From an uncultured Verrucomicrobia subdivision 3 bacterium (GTDB lineage: Bacteria; Verrucomicrobiota; Verrucomicrobiia; Limisphaerales; UBA11358): DNA of 64,000 nucleotides. The position numbers and the translations under genes were made by a program. Shown in pieces: positions 18,739-28,650 of the stretch. Each line of letters begins with the position of its first letter. The first letter of the stretch is position 1. Where the stretch lies: positions 18,331 to 82,330 of the forward strand of contig CAISYZ010000038.1 in the NCBI GenBank assembly GCA_903889895.1, in the 5' to 3' direction. The notes under the pieces were generated by a model. The model did not search any database, was not told where the DNA came from, and worked only from the letters and a program-made list of their open reading frames with translations.

Positions 18739-20289
18739 TTAATTGCGGCTGTTGGGCAGGGCGGCCCGCAAAATGGCTTCCTCCGTGGCCGCGCCGCGCG
18801 CGAACTCTGCGGTCACGCGTCCTTCGGCCAGCACGAGGATGCGGTCGGCAATGGCGAGAATTTCCGGCAACTCAGACGAAACCATGATTACGGCCAGGCC
18901 ACTGCGGGCGAGTTCATCCACGAGCGCGTAGATCTCCTTTTTGGCATTGATGTCAATGCCGCGCGTCGGCTCGTCGAGCAGCAGAACTTTCGGCTCGGTG
19001 GCGAGCCATTTGGCGAGGACCACCTTCTGCTGGTTTCCGCCGCTCAAATGCCGGACCGCCTGGTGCAGGGTCGGCGTGCGGATGCCCAGGCGTTTGACAT
19101 AGCGGCCAACCAGTTCAAGTTCGCGCGCCGGCTGGAGCAGGCCGAAGTGCGATATTTTTTCGAGACAGGCGAGCGTGGTGTTTTCGGCAACGCTGTGAAC
19201 GAGCACCAGCCCCTCGCCTTTACGATCTTCCGGCGCGAGCGCCAGCCCGGCGTCAATTGCTGCGCGCGGCGAGCGGATGCAAATCGGTTTGCCTTCGATC
19301 CAGATTTCGCCGGTGGCCGTGTGCGGATGCAAACCGAAAATCGTCTGGAGCAGTTCCGTGCGCCCCGCGCCCATCAAACCGAACAGCCCCAGCACTTCGC
19401 CCCGACGCACGGCGAGCGAAACATCGCGCACGACAAAATCACCGGCGCGTTCAGGATGGCGCAGCGAAATTTTTTCAACGCGCAGCATTTCGCCGCCGGC
19501 GGGCGTGGTCGTTTTTGGAAATAAGTCCGTCAGTTCGCGCCCAACCATGAGCCGCACCATTTCGTCGCGCGTGGTGTCGGCAAACGGTTTTGACGCAATG
19601 AATCTTCCGTCGCGGAACACGGCGATGTCGTCGGCGATTTCCGCCAGTTCGTCCAGCTTGTGCGTGATGTAAATGATGCCGGTGCCGCGTTCCTTGAGTC
19701 GCTTGATGAGCCGGAACAAAACTTTAATCTCATGCTCGGTGATGGCCGAGGTCGGTTCGTCCATGATGATGACGCGCGAGTTAAATGAAATGGCTTTGGC
19801 AATTTCCACGACCTGCTGTGCGCCGACCCGCAGCCGCGCGACTGCGGTGCGCGGATCGGCGTCCAGTTCCAATTCCGCCATCAGCGCGCGGGTGTCGCGG
19901 TGCATGCGTGCATAATCTAATAAGCCCACCGCGTTGCGCGGCTCGCGGCCGAGAAAAATATTCTCAGCGATGCTCAGATGTGGCACGAGATTTAATTCCT
20001 GAAAAATGATCGAAATGCCCGCCTGCTGCGCTGCACGCGGATTGACGAAACGGACCGGCTGGCCCGCCAGAAAAATTTCCCCGGCGTCCGGCGGTAAGAC
20101 GCCAGCGAGAATGTTCATCATCGTGGATTTGCCCGCGCCGTTCTCGCCGAGCAGCGCGTTGAGCCGTCCGGCCAGCACGGTAATTTGCACATCGTCCAGT
20201 GCGCGGACGCCGGGAAACGTCTTGGTGATGCCGCGCGCCGCGAGCAACTCGTCTGTTTCGTTTGCGTTGGCAGCCGGCAGGTTCATCAC
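18739..20289 (-). CDS. Sugar ABC transporter ATP-binding protein with tandem ATPase domains (RbsA-like)
   Basis: Walker A LLGENGAGKSTMMNILAGV, second domain FGLMGAGRTELLQTIFG, HLSGGNQQKVVLAKWLATEPKVLLLDEPTRGIDINAKKEIY. Confidence 0.95.
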   Translation of the reverse strand: MMNLPAANANETDELLAARGITKTFPGVRALDDVQITVLAGRLNALLGENGAGKSTMMNILAGVLPPDAGEIFLAGQPVRFVNPRAAQQAGISIIFQELNLVPHLSIAENIFLGREPRNAVGLLDYARMHRDTRALMAELELDADPRTAVARLRVGAQQVVEIAKAISFNSRVIIMDEPTSAITEHEIKVLFRLIKRLKERGTGIIYITHKLDELAEIADDIAVFRDGRFIASKPFADTTRDEMVRLMVGRELTDLFPKTTTPAGGEMLRVEKISLRHPERAGDFVVRDVSLAVRRGEVLGLFGLMGAGRTELLQTIFGLHPHTATGEIWIEGKPICIRSPRAAIDAGLALAPEDRKGEGLVLVHSVAENTTLACLEKISHFGLLQPARELELVGRYVKRLGIRTPTLHQAVRHLSGGNQQKVVLAKWLATEPKVLLLDEPTRGIDINAKKEIYALVDELARSGLAVIMVSSELPEILAIADRILVLAEGRVTAEFARGAATEEAILRAALPNSRN

Positions 20290-20927
20290 GGCGATTCCAG
20301 TTTTACGGCCACCGGAATGACCGGCAGCGGCTTCACGTCGGCGTCGTCTTCGGCTATTTCCGCGCAGCCGGCGAAAGAGATTTTTGCGCCGACTTTTGCC
20401 TTTTCACGCAACTGCGGCAGCAGCGTGGTTTCAACGATACGGTTCAACTCGGCGGAAAGATCGTTGAAATTTTGCGAGTTCGGAAACGTGCTGGCGTCTA
20501 GCAAGCCCGTGCCGTCGCGCACCGTGTTGCCGAACAGCAATCCCGTCGGCAGCAGGATGTCCGCCGTGTCGTCGCCGTTTTTCAGCGCCAGCGAAACGCC
20601 TTTTTTGGTCACGCTGACAACGCGACCGGTGCCGCGCAGAAAAAACAAAGTGGCACTGCTCAGGCCGAGCGTGCGGCCAAACTGCGTCCGCGCCTTTGGC
20701 GAATCGGCGGAGAGCGCGGCCAGCACCGTTCCGGCATCCGCCGCGCGATCCAACGATTTGAGCAGTCGGTCATTCCAGAATGCCGCGGCGAAATTTGTGG
20801 GGTTAAACTCCGCCGCCGCCTGCCGGCCTTGCTCCTGTTTGAGCGGCACGAAATGAAACAGGGGCACAAACCGGAAAATCCCAGCCAGGAGCCCGAGCGC
20901 GATCACGGCGAGGACGGCGCGTTTCAT
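20286..20927 (-). CDS. DUF2291 family protein, often linked to Rbs-type transporters
   Basis: Single N-terminal hydrophobic segment; FNPTNFAAAFWNDRLL, LFFLRGTGRVVSV; lies between rbsB- and rbsA-like genes. Confidence 0.75.
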   Translation of the reverse strand: MKRAVLAVIALGLLAGIFRFVPLFHFVPLKQEQGRQAAAEFNPTNFAAAFWNDRLLKSLDRAADAGTVLAALSADSPKARTQFGRTLGLSSATLFFLRGTGRVVSVTKKGVSLALKNGDDTADILLPTGLLFGNTVRDGTGLLDASTFPNSQNFNDLSAELNRIVETTLLPQLREKAKVGAKISFAGCAEIAEDDADVKPLPVIPVAVKLESP

Positions 20928-21883
20928 CAGTGTTTGCGGCCGTAATCGCCGTATTTGCCGACGTTCTCCTGCGTGACGAGTTCCACCGCCACCGGAATCT
21001 TTTGCGGAAAATCCCGCTTGCCATGGAGATATTGGTCGGCGAACTCGGCCGCTTGGCGCGCCATCTTTTTCGGGAACTGCATTCCAGTCGCGGTGATTTT
21101 TCCTTCCGCGATTAGTTTCACCACGTCGTCCGCTCCGTCAAAGCCGAAGACTTTCACCTGTTTGTCCTTGCCGGCGGCGACCAGCGCCTGATACGCGCCC
21201 ATCGCCATCGCGTCGTTGCCGCAAAAGACCGCGTTGATGTCGGGATTTTTTTGTAGAATGGCTTCCAGCACTTCCAGTCCTTTGGCGCGGTCAAACTCGG
21301 CGCTTTGCTGCGCGACCATTTTCAAGCCGGGGTAACGATCCACGACGCTGTGAAAACCTTTCGAGCGGTTCCAAGTGTTGTTGTCGCCGACGAGGCCGAG
21401 GAGTTCGACGTATTTGCCGTTTTCGCCAACTTGCTCAACAAAATATTCGCCAAGCTTCACGCAGCCGGAATAGCTGTCGGAAAGCATCTGCGCCGTCGCC
21501 GCGTTGGTGGAATTGATTTCACGGTCAATGCAAAAAACCGGGAGGCCCGCCGTCTTGGCTTTCTGCACGTTGGCCACCGAGCCGTTGGCATCGGTGGGAT
21601 TGAATAGGATCGCCTGGTAACCGCTGGCGATGATGTTTTCGAAATTCGCGGCCTCCTTTGCCGTGTCGTTCTGCGAATCAAAAATCGTGGCGTCGTAGCC
21701 GAGTTCAATCGCCCGCGCCTTGGCGGTTTCCGCCAGCACAACGAACCACGGATTGTTTAGCGTCGAGACGACGACGGCAATTTTTTGTTTGGTCGCATCT
21801 TGTGCCGAAGAGTTTTGCGTGAACAGCATCGCCGCCGTTGCCACCAAAACGGCGAGCGCTAGTTTGAGCCAGTGGGTTTTCAT
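20927..21883 (-). CDS. Periplasmic sugar-binding protein (RbsB-like)
   Basis: Signal peptide; [77 protein letters not shown]. Confidence 0.93.
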   Translation of the reverse strand: MKTHWLKLALAVLVATAAMLFTQNSSAQDATKQKIAVVVSTLNNPWFVVLAETAKARAIELGYDATIFDSQNDTAKEAANFENIIASGYQAILFNPTDANGSVANVQKAKTAGLPVFCIDREINSTNAATAQMLSDSYSGCVKLGEYFVEQVGENGKYVELLGLVGDNNTWNRSKGFHSVVDRYPGLKMVAQQSAEFDRAKGLEVLEAILQKNPDINAVFCGNDAMAMGAYQALVAAGKDKQVKVFGFDGADDVVKLIAEGKITATGMQFPKKMARQAAEFADQYLHGKRDFPQKIPVAVELVTQENVGKYGDYGRKH

Positions 21884-21917
21884 GTTTTTTGTTTGTTTAA
21901 TGTATTTCGCGGTTCAA

Positions 21918-23396
21918 TTACAAAACTCGTTTCACCGCCAGCATCCAGCCGTCGTGCAATGGTTTCACCTGCGCGGCCTTCAGTTGCGGCCGGAAATTTT
22001 TTTGTTTGCGCGGCAGCTTAACCAGCTCGTCGAGTGACTTGTAAATTTGGAGGCCGAGCAAGCCGTTCATCGCCGCACCCCACGCCGAGCTTTCCGCGAC
22101 TTCGGAAACATTCAGCTCCGTTTGCGTGACATCGGCCGTAAACTGCATGAGGAAATTATTTTTCGTCGGGCCGCCATCGCAATGCAGCACCTTCAATTTA
22201 ATCTTGGCATCGCCGCGCATCATGTCCAGCACATCGCGGATTTGATACGCGATCGCTTCCTGTGCCGCACGAACGACGTGCGCCTTGTTCGTGTGCGCGG
22301 ACATGCCCACGATGGCCGCGCGCGCGTCCGGTGCCCAGTGCGGCGCACTCAAGCCTGCAAACGCGGGCACGAAATAAACGCCGCCGTTGTCCGGCACGCT
22401 GCGCGCGAGCTTTTCCACTTCGCCGGAGTCCTGAATCACGCCCAGCTGATTTTTCAGCCACTCAATCGTTGCCGCCGAAAAATTGATGATGCCCTCGAAC
22501 GCGTAAGCCGGCTTGCCATTCAGCACCCACGCCAGCGCCGTGACCGCGCCTTTTTGGGACGGGTGGAATTTTTCGCCGATGTTCAGCAGCACCGAAGTTC
22601 CCGTGCCAAAAGTGGCTTTCGCGGTGCCCGGCGAAAAACATTTTTGTGCGAACAGCGCCGCCTGCGAATCGCCCATCACGCCGACGATGGGAATCACTTT
22701 TGGCAAAATGCCGTTGGCATCGGTCTCACCAAAATGCGCGGAACTTTCGCGCACTGCCGGCAGCGCGCGCATTGGCACGTCAAACAGCCGGCACAGTTTT
22801 TCATCCCAGCGCAGCTTGCCGATGTCGAAAAGCATCGTGCGGCTGGCATTGGTGAAATCAGTGGCGAAAACTTTTCCGTCGGTCAGCCGATGAATCAAGA
22901 ACGTGTCGATGGTGCCAATGACCGCCGCGCCAGTCTTCAGTTTTTTGGCGAGGTCCGGCTTTTGCGCCACCAGCCATCTCAATTTGGAAGCGGAAAAATA
23001 GGTGTCCACCATCAGGCCGGTCTTGCGGCGGATCGCCGGGCCATGACCGCGCTGCTGGAGTTTCTGGCAGATGGTCGTGCCGCGCCGGCATTGCCAGACG
23101 ATGGCGTTGTGCGACGGCTTGCCGGTCTGCCGGTCAAATACGACGACAGTTTCGCGCTGGTTGGCGATGCTCAATCCGGCGAGCTGGGAAACCTTTTTCG
23201 GATTGCGCCTGACGATTTCTTGGATGACGGAGAGAACGTTCTGCCAGATTTCTTCCGCGTTGTGTTCGACCCAGCCGGGCTGCGGATAAATCTGGCGATG
23301 GCTGCGCGACGCCCTGTCCAAAACCTTTCCGCGTGCGTCGAAGAGCACCGCCTTTGTCGCGGAGGTGCTTTGGTCGATGGCGAGAATTAGGCTCAT
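21918..23396 (-). CDS. FGGY carbohydrate kinase (glycerol kinase-like; candidate apulose kinase)
   Basis: ATG at 23396 (ATGA overlap with upstream CDS). LILAIDQSTSATKAVLFD, GWVEHNAEEIWQ, GLSIANQRETVVVFDRQTG, GTGTSVLLNIG, VLHCDGGPTKNNFLMQFTADV. Confidence 0.88.
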   Translation of the reverse strand: MSLILAIDQSTSATKAVLFDARGKVLDRASRSHRQIYPQPGWVEHNAEEIWQNVLSVIQEIVRRNPKKVSQLAGLSIANQRETVVVFDRQTGKPSHNAIVWQCRRGTTICQKLQQRGHGPAIRRKTGLMVDTYFSASKLRWLVAQKPDLAKKLKTGAAVIGTIDTFLIHRLTDGKVFATDFTNASRTMLFDIGKLRWDEKLCRLFDVPMRALPAVRESSAHFGETDANGILPKVIPIVGVMGDSQAALFAQKCFSPGTAKATFGTGTSVLLNIGEKFHPSQKGAVTALAWVLNGKPAYAFEGIINFSAATIEWLKNQLGVIQDSGEVEKLARSVPDNGGVYFVPAFAGLSAPHWAPDARAAIVGMSAHTNKAHVVRAAQEAIAYQIRDVLDMMRGDAKIKLKVLHCDGGPTKNNFLMQFTADVTQTELNVSEVAESSAWGAAMNGLLGLQIYKSLDELVKLPRKQKNFRPQLKAAQVKPLHDGWMLAVKRVL

Positions 23397-24391
23397 TTCA
23401 AAAGCTTCAAAGCGGCCTCGCTCAAACCCTCCATGCTGATACCGTAGTGCCGGAAGATGTCCGCCTGCGCGCCCGGCACGGTTTCTTCGTCGGGAATGCC
23501 CACGATGCGGAACGGCTTGAAGACGCCCGCCTGCAACAAAGTTGCCGCGCACGCTTCGCCGAGTCCGCCGTGAACCATGTGTTCCTCGACGGTGACGACG
23601 GCGCGACATTCGCGGCCGGCCTTCAAAATTATTTCGACGTCGAGCGGCTTGATGCTGTGCATTGAAATCACGCGGCAGTTCAATCCTTGTTCAGCCAGCT
23701 TGCCCGCAGCGAGCAGCGCGTGAACGACCGTTTCGCCAGTGGCGATGAACGCGACGTCATTTCCTTCGCGAAGCGTAATGGCTTTGCCGGCTTCAAATGT
23801 TGTGTCCGGCTTGTGCAGGTTGAACATCGCCGCTTTGCCGAATCGGATGAACACGGGCTTGGTCGCGTGCGCGGCAAAGCGGATGGCTTCGCGCGATTCG
23901 AAATTATCGGCCGGCACAATGATCGTGAGATTGTTGATCGCGCGCAAAACGGCCAGGTCGTGCAACGAATGATGCGTCGTGCCAAGCGCGCCGTAGCTCA
24001 CGCCGGAGCTGATGCCGATGAGTGTGGCGGGAACATCCGAATAACAAATGTCATTCTTGATCTGCTCCAGCGAGCGTGCCGTGAGAAAACACGACGGCGA
24101 AACGCCAAACGATTTTTTACCGCAAGCCGCCAGGCCGGCGGTGATACCGACGAGATTTTGTTCGGCAATGCCGACTTCCACGAGCTGCTTCGGAAAAGTC
24201 TGGCCAAATGGCCCGAGTTTTCCTGAGCCGCGCGAATCGCTGGTGACGGCAATGATATTCGGATTCGCTTTCGCCAGTTCCATCAGCGTCGCGGCGAATT
24301 CATCCAGATTGGCGCGGCCCATTTTCAGGCCGAGCTTTTCCGTCATTGCTTTCGCAGCCGGTGTGAACATGGAGGGTGCGGGCGCGCTCAT
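23393..24391 (-). CDS. Transketolase C-terminal subunit (Pyr + C domains; AptB-like candidate)
   Basis: VEVGIAEQNLVGITAGLAACGKKSFG, SGVSYGALGTTHHSLHDLAVLRAI, VVTVEEHMVHGGLGEA. Confidence 0.9.
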   Translation of the reverse strand: MSAPAPSMFTPAAKAMTEKLGLKMGRANLDEFAATLMELAKANPNIIAVTSDSRGSGKLGPFGQTFPKQLVEVGIAEQNLVGITAGLAACGKKSFGVSPSCFLTARSLEQIKNDICYSDVPATLIGISSGVSYGALGTTHHSLHDLAVLRAINNLTIIVPADNFESREAIRFAAHATKPVFIRFGKAAMFNLHKPDTTFEAGKAITLREGNDVAFIATGETVVHALLAAGKLAEQGLNCRVISMHSIKPLDVEIILKAGRECRAVVTVEEHMVHGGLGEACAATLLQAGVFKPFRIVGIPDEETVPGAQADIFRHYGISMEGLSEAALKLLK

Positions 24392-25242
24392 TTGGCCTCC
24401 TTTAATTTTGCTTCCGCCGCGTCAAGTTCGGCCAGCGCCTGTTTCAATTCCGCTTCGCTCGGCACGCCGTGATGCCATTTGGCCACGTCTTCCATGAAGC
24501 TCACGCCCTTGCCTTTCACCGTGTTTGCGATGACGCAAGTTGGTTTGCCGGCTTCAGCGGGTTTGCTCAAAGCGTCGGTCAACTCGGCAAAATCATGGCC
24601 GTTGACGATTTTCACGGCCCAGCCGAACGCGCGCCATTTTTCATCGAGCGGTTCGTTGCTGCAAACGTCCCGCGTGCGGCCGCTGATCTGAAGCGTGTTG
24701 TGGTCAATGATGGCGGTCAAATTATCGAGGTCGTAATGTCCGGCGGCCATCGCGGCTTCCCAGTTTGAACCTTCGGCGAGTTCGCCGTCGCCGAGCAACG
24801 TAAACACGCGATACGGCGCCGAATCGATTTTCGCCGCCAGCGCCATGCCGATGCAAATTGGCAGACCGTGACCGAGCGCGCCGGTGTTCATTTCGATGCC
24901 GGGAATGTGCCGCGTGGGATGGCCGACGTAATGCGACTGGTAATGGCAGATCGTTTTCAAATCCGCTTCGGGAAAAAAGCCGCGGTCCGCCAGCACCGCG
25001 TAAAGCGCCTCGACCGAATGCCCTTTGCTCTGCACGTAACGGTCACGATTCGCATTGCCGAAAGTTTCCGGCGCGATGTTGAGAATGCGGTTGTAAAGCA
25101 CGTTCAAGATGTCGAGGCACGACAGCCCGCCGCCGGTGTGTCCGGCGCCGGCACCGTAAATCGCTTCCAGCGTTTGTTTCCGCAGGCGGACGGATTTCAG
25201 CGCGAGTTCGTGATCGGATAAAACGGCAGTGGCCATAGTCAA
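24388..25242 (-). CDS. Transketolase N-terminal subunit (ThDP-binding domain; AptA-like candidate)
   Basis: AGHTGGGLSCLDILNVLYNRIL, GALGHGLPICIGMALAAKI, LLGDGELAEGSNWEAAMAAGHYDLDNLTAIIDHN (ThDP/Mg motif). Confidence 0.92.
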   Translation of the reverse strand: MTMATAVLSDHELALKSVRLRKQTLEAIYGAGAGHTGGGLSCLDILNVLYNRILNIAPETFGNANRDRYVQSKGHSVEALYAVLADRGFFPEADLKTICHYQSHYVGHPTRHIPGIEMNTGALGHGLPICIGMALAAKIDSAPYRVFTLLGDGELAEGSNWEAAMAAGHYDLDNLTAIIDHNTLQISGRTRDVCSNEPLDEKWRAFGWAVKIVNGHDFAELTDALSKPAEAGKPTCVIANTVKGKGVSFMEDVAKWHHGVPSEAELKQALAELDAAEAKLKEAK

Positions 25243-26672
25243 TCTTGCGGCACGTTATGCTGGTGAACTTCCCAGCCAAAATAATTTCCAAACGCCTCGG
25301 CCAAGATGGCGGCGGAGTGCGATTGCGTCATGACGACGTGGTGCTCGAAACCTTGTTTGCAAACATGCTGCATCAGTTTTTGCAGGCGCGGAATTTTGGC
25401 CACAGCGCGGTTGCCGAACGTGTCCAGCTTGTCGTTGGTGAGTTCACCTTCGCCGACGTAAGCGCGGATTTTTCCTTCGGCATCAGCCGTGGTCAGCCGG
25501 CCAAACGTCAGCGGCCCGGCAGGCGTGCGGCCGTCGAGCGCACCGTAAGTATTTTCCACGCCGAGAATGCTGCCGAGAATCGGCGCGGTGGAAATCTTGA
25601 TGTCGGGCAAAAATGATTTCGCCCAGTTGCCGCAATGGAACAGCACGCACTTCTCGTCGTCATCCGCGTAATTGTTGTTCCAGTCCACGAGCGCGGCGGG
25701 CGTGCCGCCGGCGAGCTGCATCGCATACATCGTGAGCACGCCGGTCACGTCCACCTCGCACGCGCTCGGCAGAAATTTTTCGCTCATCATGCTCATCAGC
25801 GTGCAGACGTTGCAGCCGTAATTTTCCTGCACGCTTGTCCAGCATTGGATGGCAGTGGCGTCGAGATAGTTCGCGTCCATCCAGTCGGTGAGCACCACGC
25901 CCATCTTCGCCATCTGCAACAATTTTTCCGACGGCACACCCGGCGCGGGCGCGTAGCCGTTGATCTCGGCCAACTTGTTTTTTACCGCCGTGGCATTCGC
26001 ATCGAGCTTCGTCGCTTTGCCGAGAATTTCCGAAAGATCTACCGTCGTGACGCTGATGCCGTGGCGTTCCAGAATTTTCTCCGAATAACGAACCGTGTTG
26101 AACGCTCCGGGCCGCGCGCCCACCGCCCCGAGCCTGACGCCTTTCAATCCATTCACCACGCGGCAAACGCCCATAAATTGTTGCAGGTCGCGGCCGAAGC
26201 TGTCGGAAGTCGGATGCGAAACGTGTTTGCTCGTCAGCGTGAATTTGATGCCCGCTTGAACCAGATTGTTGCTGACGGAAATCTTTCCGCAAAACGAGTC
26301 GCGTCGGCGCGCGGGCGACAGCTTGTTCAAATCGTCCGGATAGCCCTGAATCAAAACCGGCACGTTGAGTTGGGACAGCTTCAGCGTGTCGGCCACGCCT
26401 TTTTCGTCGCCGAAATTCGGGAGGCAGACCAGCACGCCGTCAATTTCGCCAGCATGTTTGCGAAACAGCTCCGCGCACTTGCGCGCGTCGCTGTGCGACT
26501 CGACGCCGCCCAGCTTGGAAGACGCCTCGCCGAGCTGAACCGCCTGGATGCCGAATTTGGAAAAAACCTTGGCGATGTCCGCGCGCGCCTCGGTGACGAG
26601 TTGGTCTGGAAAAAAGTCGCGATTGCCGTAGATGATACCGAGAGTCGGCGGCTTACTTTTGACGTTGTTCAT
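25239..26672 (-). CDS. L-fucose/L-arabinose isomerase-superfamily protein (candidate D-apiose isomerase)
   Basis: LGIIYGNRDFFPDQLV, GVLVCLPNFGDEKGVADTL, CEVDVTGVLTMYAMQLAGGTPAALVDWNNNY, EHHVVMTQSHSAAILAEAFGNYFGWEVHQHN. Confidence 0.85.
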   Translation of the reverse strand: MNNVKSKPPTLGIIYGNRDFFPDQLVTEARADIAKVFSKFGIQAVQLGEASSKLGGVESHSDARKCAELFRKHAGEIDGVLVCLPNFGDEKGVADTLKLSQLNVPVLIQGYPDDLNKLSPARRRDSFCGKISVSNNLVQAGIKFTLTSKHVSHPTSDSFGRDLQQFMGVCRVVNGLKGVRLGAVGARPGAFNTVRYSEKILERHGISVTTVDLSEILGKATKLDANATAVKNKLAEINGYAPAPGVPSEKLLQMAKMGVVLTDWMDANYLDATAIQCWTSVQENYGCNVCTLMSMMSEKFLPSACEVDVTGVLTMYAMQLAGGTPAALVDWNNNYADDDEKCVLFHCGNWAKSFLPDIKISTAPILGSILGVENTYGALDGRTPAGPLTFGRLTTADAEGKIRAYVGEGELTNDKLDTFGNRAVAKIPRLQKLMQHVCKQGFEHHVVMTQSHSAAILAEAFGNYFGWEVHQHNVPQD

Positions 26673-26748
26673 AGATTGGGAAATGGCTGTGACTAGGGAA
26701 TTCTTTCAGCCCGCCAGAAGCAAGCGGTTTTTTTTGATGGATGAACGC

Positions 26749-26779
26749 TTTGGCATTATTCTCAAATAGTTTGGCGTTT
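26749..26779. promoter_or_regulatory. Candidate AraC-type operator: direct repeat in divergent promoter region
   Basis: TTTGGCATTA at 26749 and TTTGGCGTTT at 26770, exactly 21 bp apart, between divergent operons starting at 26672 (-) and 26812 (+). Confidence 0.4.
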
Positions 26780-26811
26780 CCAACATGACCCAAATCGGTA
26801 AAATGAGGTAA

Positions 26812-28650
26812 ATGTATATGTCTCAACTAAAGTCCATGCGCTTGCTTGCCTCACCGCTGCCAACGCCCCGGCTCGACGTCCTCGTGGCGGCGACTGCCGG
26901 CGTGCTGGCTTTGGCGCTGCCAATCGGCGCGGTGGCGAGCCAGTTGATCCCGGTCCACGCCGCCGGTTTTCAGCTGGGAAAAAATATTTCCGTCAACGAC
27001 GGAACCAATCAGCTTGAATTCGTCCTGGCCAATTCAAATGCCGCCGCGTTGCCGTTCGTCCAGTCGTCCGTGAAACAAAGTTCCGAACTGGCGCGGCTGG
27101 GGCCGGATTCCAAACAGCCTTATTTCACGGTCCGTTTCGCGATGCCGATTCCGCCGGAAAATTTGACGAACAATTTTGCCGCGCTGACCGGTCTGGACCC
27201 GGAAGTGTTCACACACAACCATTCACCCGGTTTTGAAATCCTGCCGAACGGGGATGCGCTGGCCATTTATTTCAGCACACCGCCGGGCAAGGCCGAGGCG
27301 GATGCCTCGACTTCATTTGTTCAGGCGCGCTTGCGCTACGGCGCGGAAGACTGGGATTTGCCGGAGCTGTTTTTCAAAACGGAAAATTACAACGACCAGT
27401 CCGGCCTGCTGTGGAACGACGGCGGCAACATCCGGTTTTTTGGCGGCGGTCGAAATTTGTCGGATTGGGTTCCGTTCAAGATGGCGGCCTCGACCGACAA
27501 CGGCGCGACGTGGACGTTTTCGATTCCGCAACTCGACCAGCCGGCTAAATCGTTCGAGGCACAACCCATCACCAGCGCGTTTCGTGGCGGGGACGGCGCG
27601 ATCTATTTTGCGATGGACGGCGCTGGCGCACACAGCTTTGTCTGGCGCAGCACCAATGATGGCGTTCACTGGCAGCAAATGGACGGCCGCACCGGCGGAC
27701 GGCATTCGGTGATCGTGCCGCTGGATGAGAAAGGCGATTTGCTTTCCATTGGCGGGAAAAATGCAAGCGTCAACGGCTGGTCTCCGGAAAACACCTCGAC
27801 AAATTTTGGCGCAAGCTGGACCACCAGCACCGCCTCGCCGTTTCCGGCGCTGGGCAGCGCGCAACGGCCGGCGCTTATCAAGCTGGCCGATGGAAATTTA
27901 TTTTTCGTGAGCGACGCGTATTTGCACAAACTTCAACGCCCGCCGCCGGAAGGGTGGACAAATGGTAACGGTGCTTTCGTGGCGCTTTCCACGAACAACG
28001 GCGCGTCGTGGCGCATCAAAACGTTGCCGGTGCAGTTGCCGAACCACGAACGCGGCACGAACGGCACGCTCGGCTACGTCACCGCGCGGCAGGCGCCGAA
28101 CGGCGTGATCCACATTTTGACGACCGAGTCTCAGCCGTGCCTGCACTACGAAATGAACGAAGCGTGGATTTGGTCGGACGTGGGCGACATCAAGCCGGAA
28201 TCTTCCGGCGGCGTGGAGAAAAATTTCTCGGAAAAATATCCGAGCGAAAAATTGCGCTCAAAATGGAGCGCGCGGATTTGTCCGAACGGACGATATCTGC
28301 TCGACGGCCGGGAAACAGATTTTTACGAAACCGGCGCGAAGCAGCACGAAGCCACTTACAAGAATGGACACAAATCTGGTGAGGAAACTTTTTGGTCACC
28401 AAAGGGAGACAAACTTTGGAGTTGGGAACGTCATCTGAATACGCACACCGCGACCTGGACGCAATTTTGGCCGAACGGGAAAATGAAATTTCAATCGAGT
28501 TGGAATACTCAGCCGGTCGCGTGCGACTTGAACCGCAGCTTTTTCGGCCTGGTAGCCGACGGTCCAGCGAAACAGTGGAACGAAGACGGATCGTTGAAAG
28601 TTTCCGGTAACTTTTCGAACGGTTCGCTGTTGGAAGGAGCAGGGAAATGA
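26812..28650 (+). CDS. Sialidase/BNR-fold protein with C-terminal MORN-like repeats, N-terminal hydrophobic segment
   Basis: Asp-box-like motifs STDNGATW, STNDGVHW, STNNGASW; C-terminal DFYETGAKQHEATYKNGHKSGEETFW / FWPNGKMKFQSSW / WNEDGSLKVSGNFSNGS. Confidence 0.75.
   Translation: MYMSQLKSMRLLASPLPTPRLDVLVAATAGVLALALPIGAVASQLIPVHAAGFQLGKNISVNDGTNQLEFVLANSNAAALPFVQSSVKQSSELARLGPDSKQPYFTVRFAMPIPPENLTNNFAALTGLDPEVFTHNHSPGFEILPNGDALAIYFSTPPGKAEADASTSFVQARLRYGAEDWDLPELFFKTENYNDQSGLLWNDGGNIRFFGGGRNLSDWVPFKMAASTDNGATWTFSIPQLDQPAKSFEAQPITSAFRGGDGAIYFAMDGAGAHSFVWRSTNDGVHWQQMDGRTGGRHSVIVPLDEKGDLLSIGGKNASVNGWSPENTSTNFGASWTTSTASPFPALGSAQRPALIKLADGNLFFVSDAYLHKLQRPPPEGWTNGNGAFVALSTNNGASWRIKTLPVQLPNHERGTNGTLGYVTARQAPNGVIHILTTESQPCLHYEMNEAWIWSDVGDIKPESSGGVEKNFSEKYPSEKLRSKWSARICPNGRYLLDGRETDFYETGAKQHEATYKNGHKSGEETFWSPKGDKLWSWERHLNTHTATWTQFWPNGKMKFQSSWNTQPVACDLNRSFFGLVADGPAKQWNEDGSLKVSGNFSNGSLLEGAGK

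Noticed and set aside
22047-23390. 447-aa plus-strand ORF opposite the FGGY kinase
   Set aside because: Arg/His/Ala-rich translation typical of the antisense of a GC-rich gene; the minus frame has full kinase motifs and operon overlaps.
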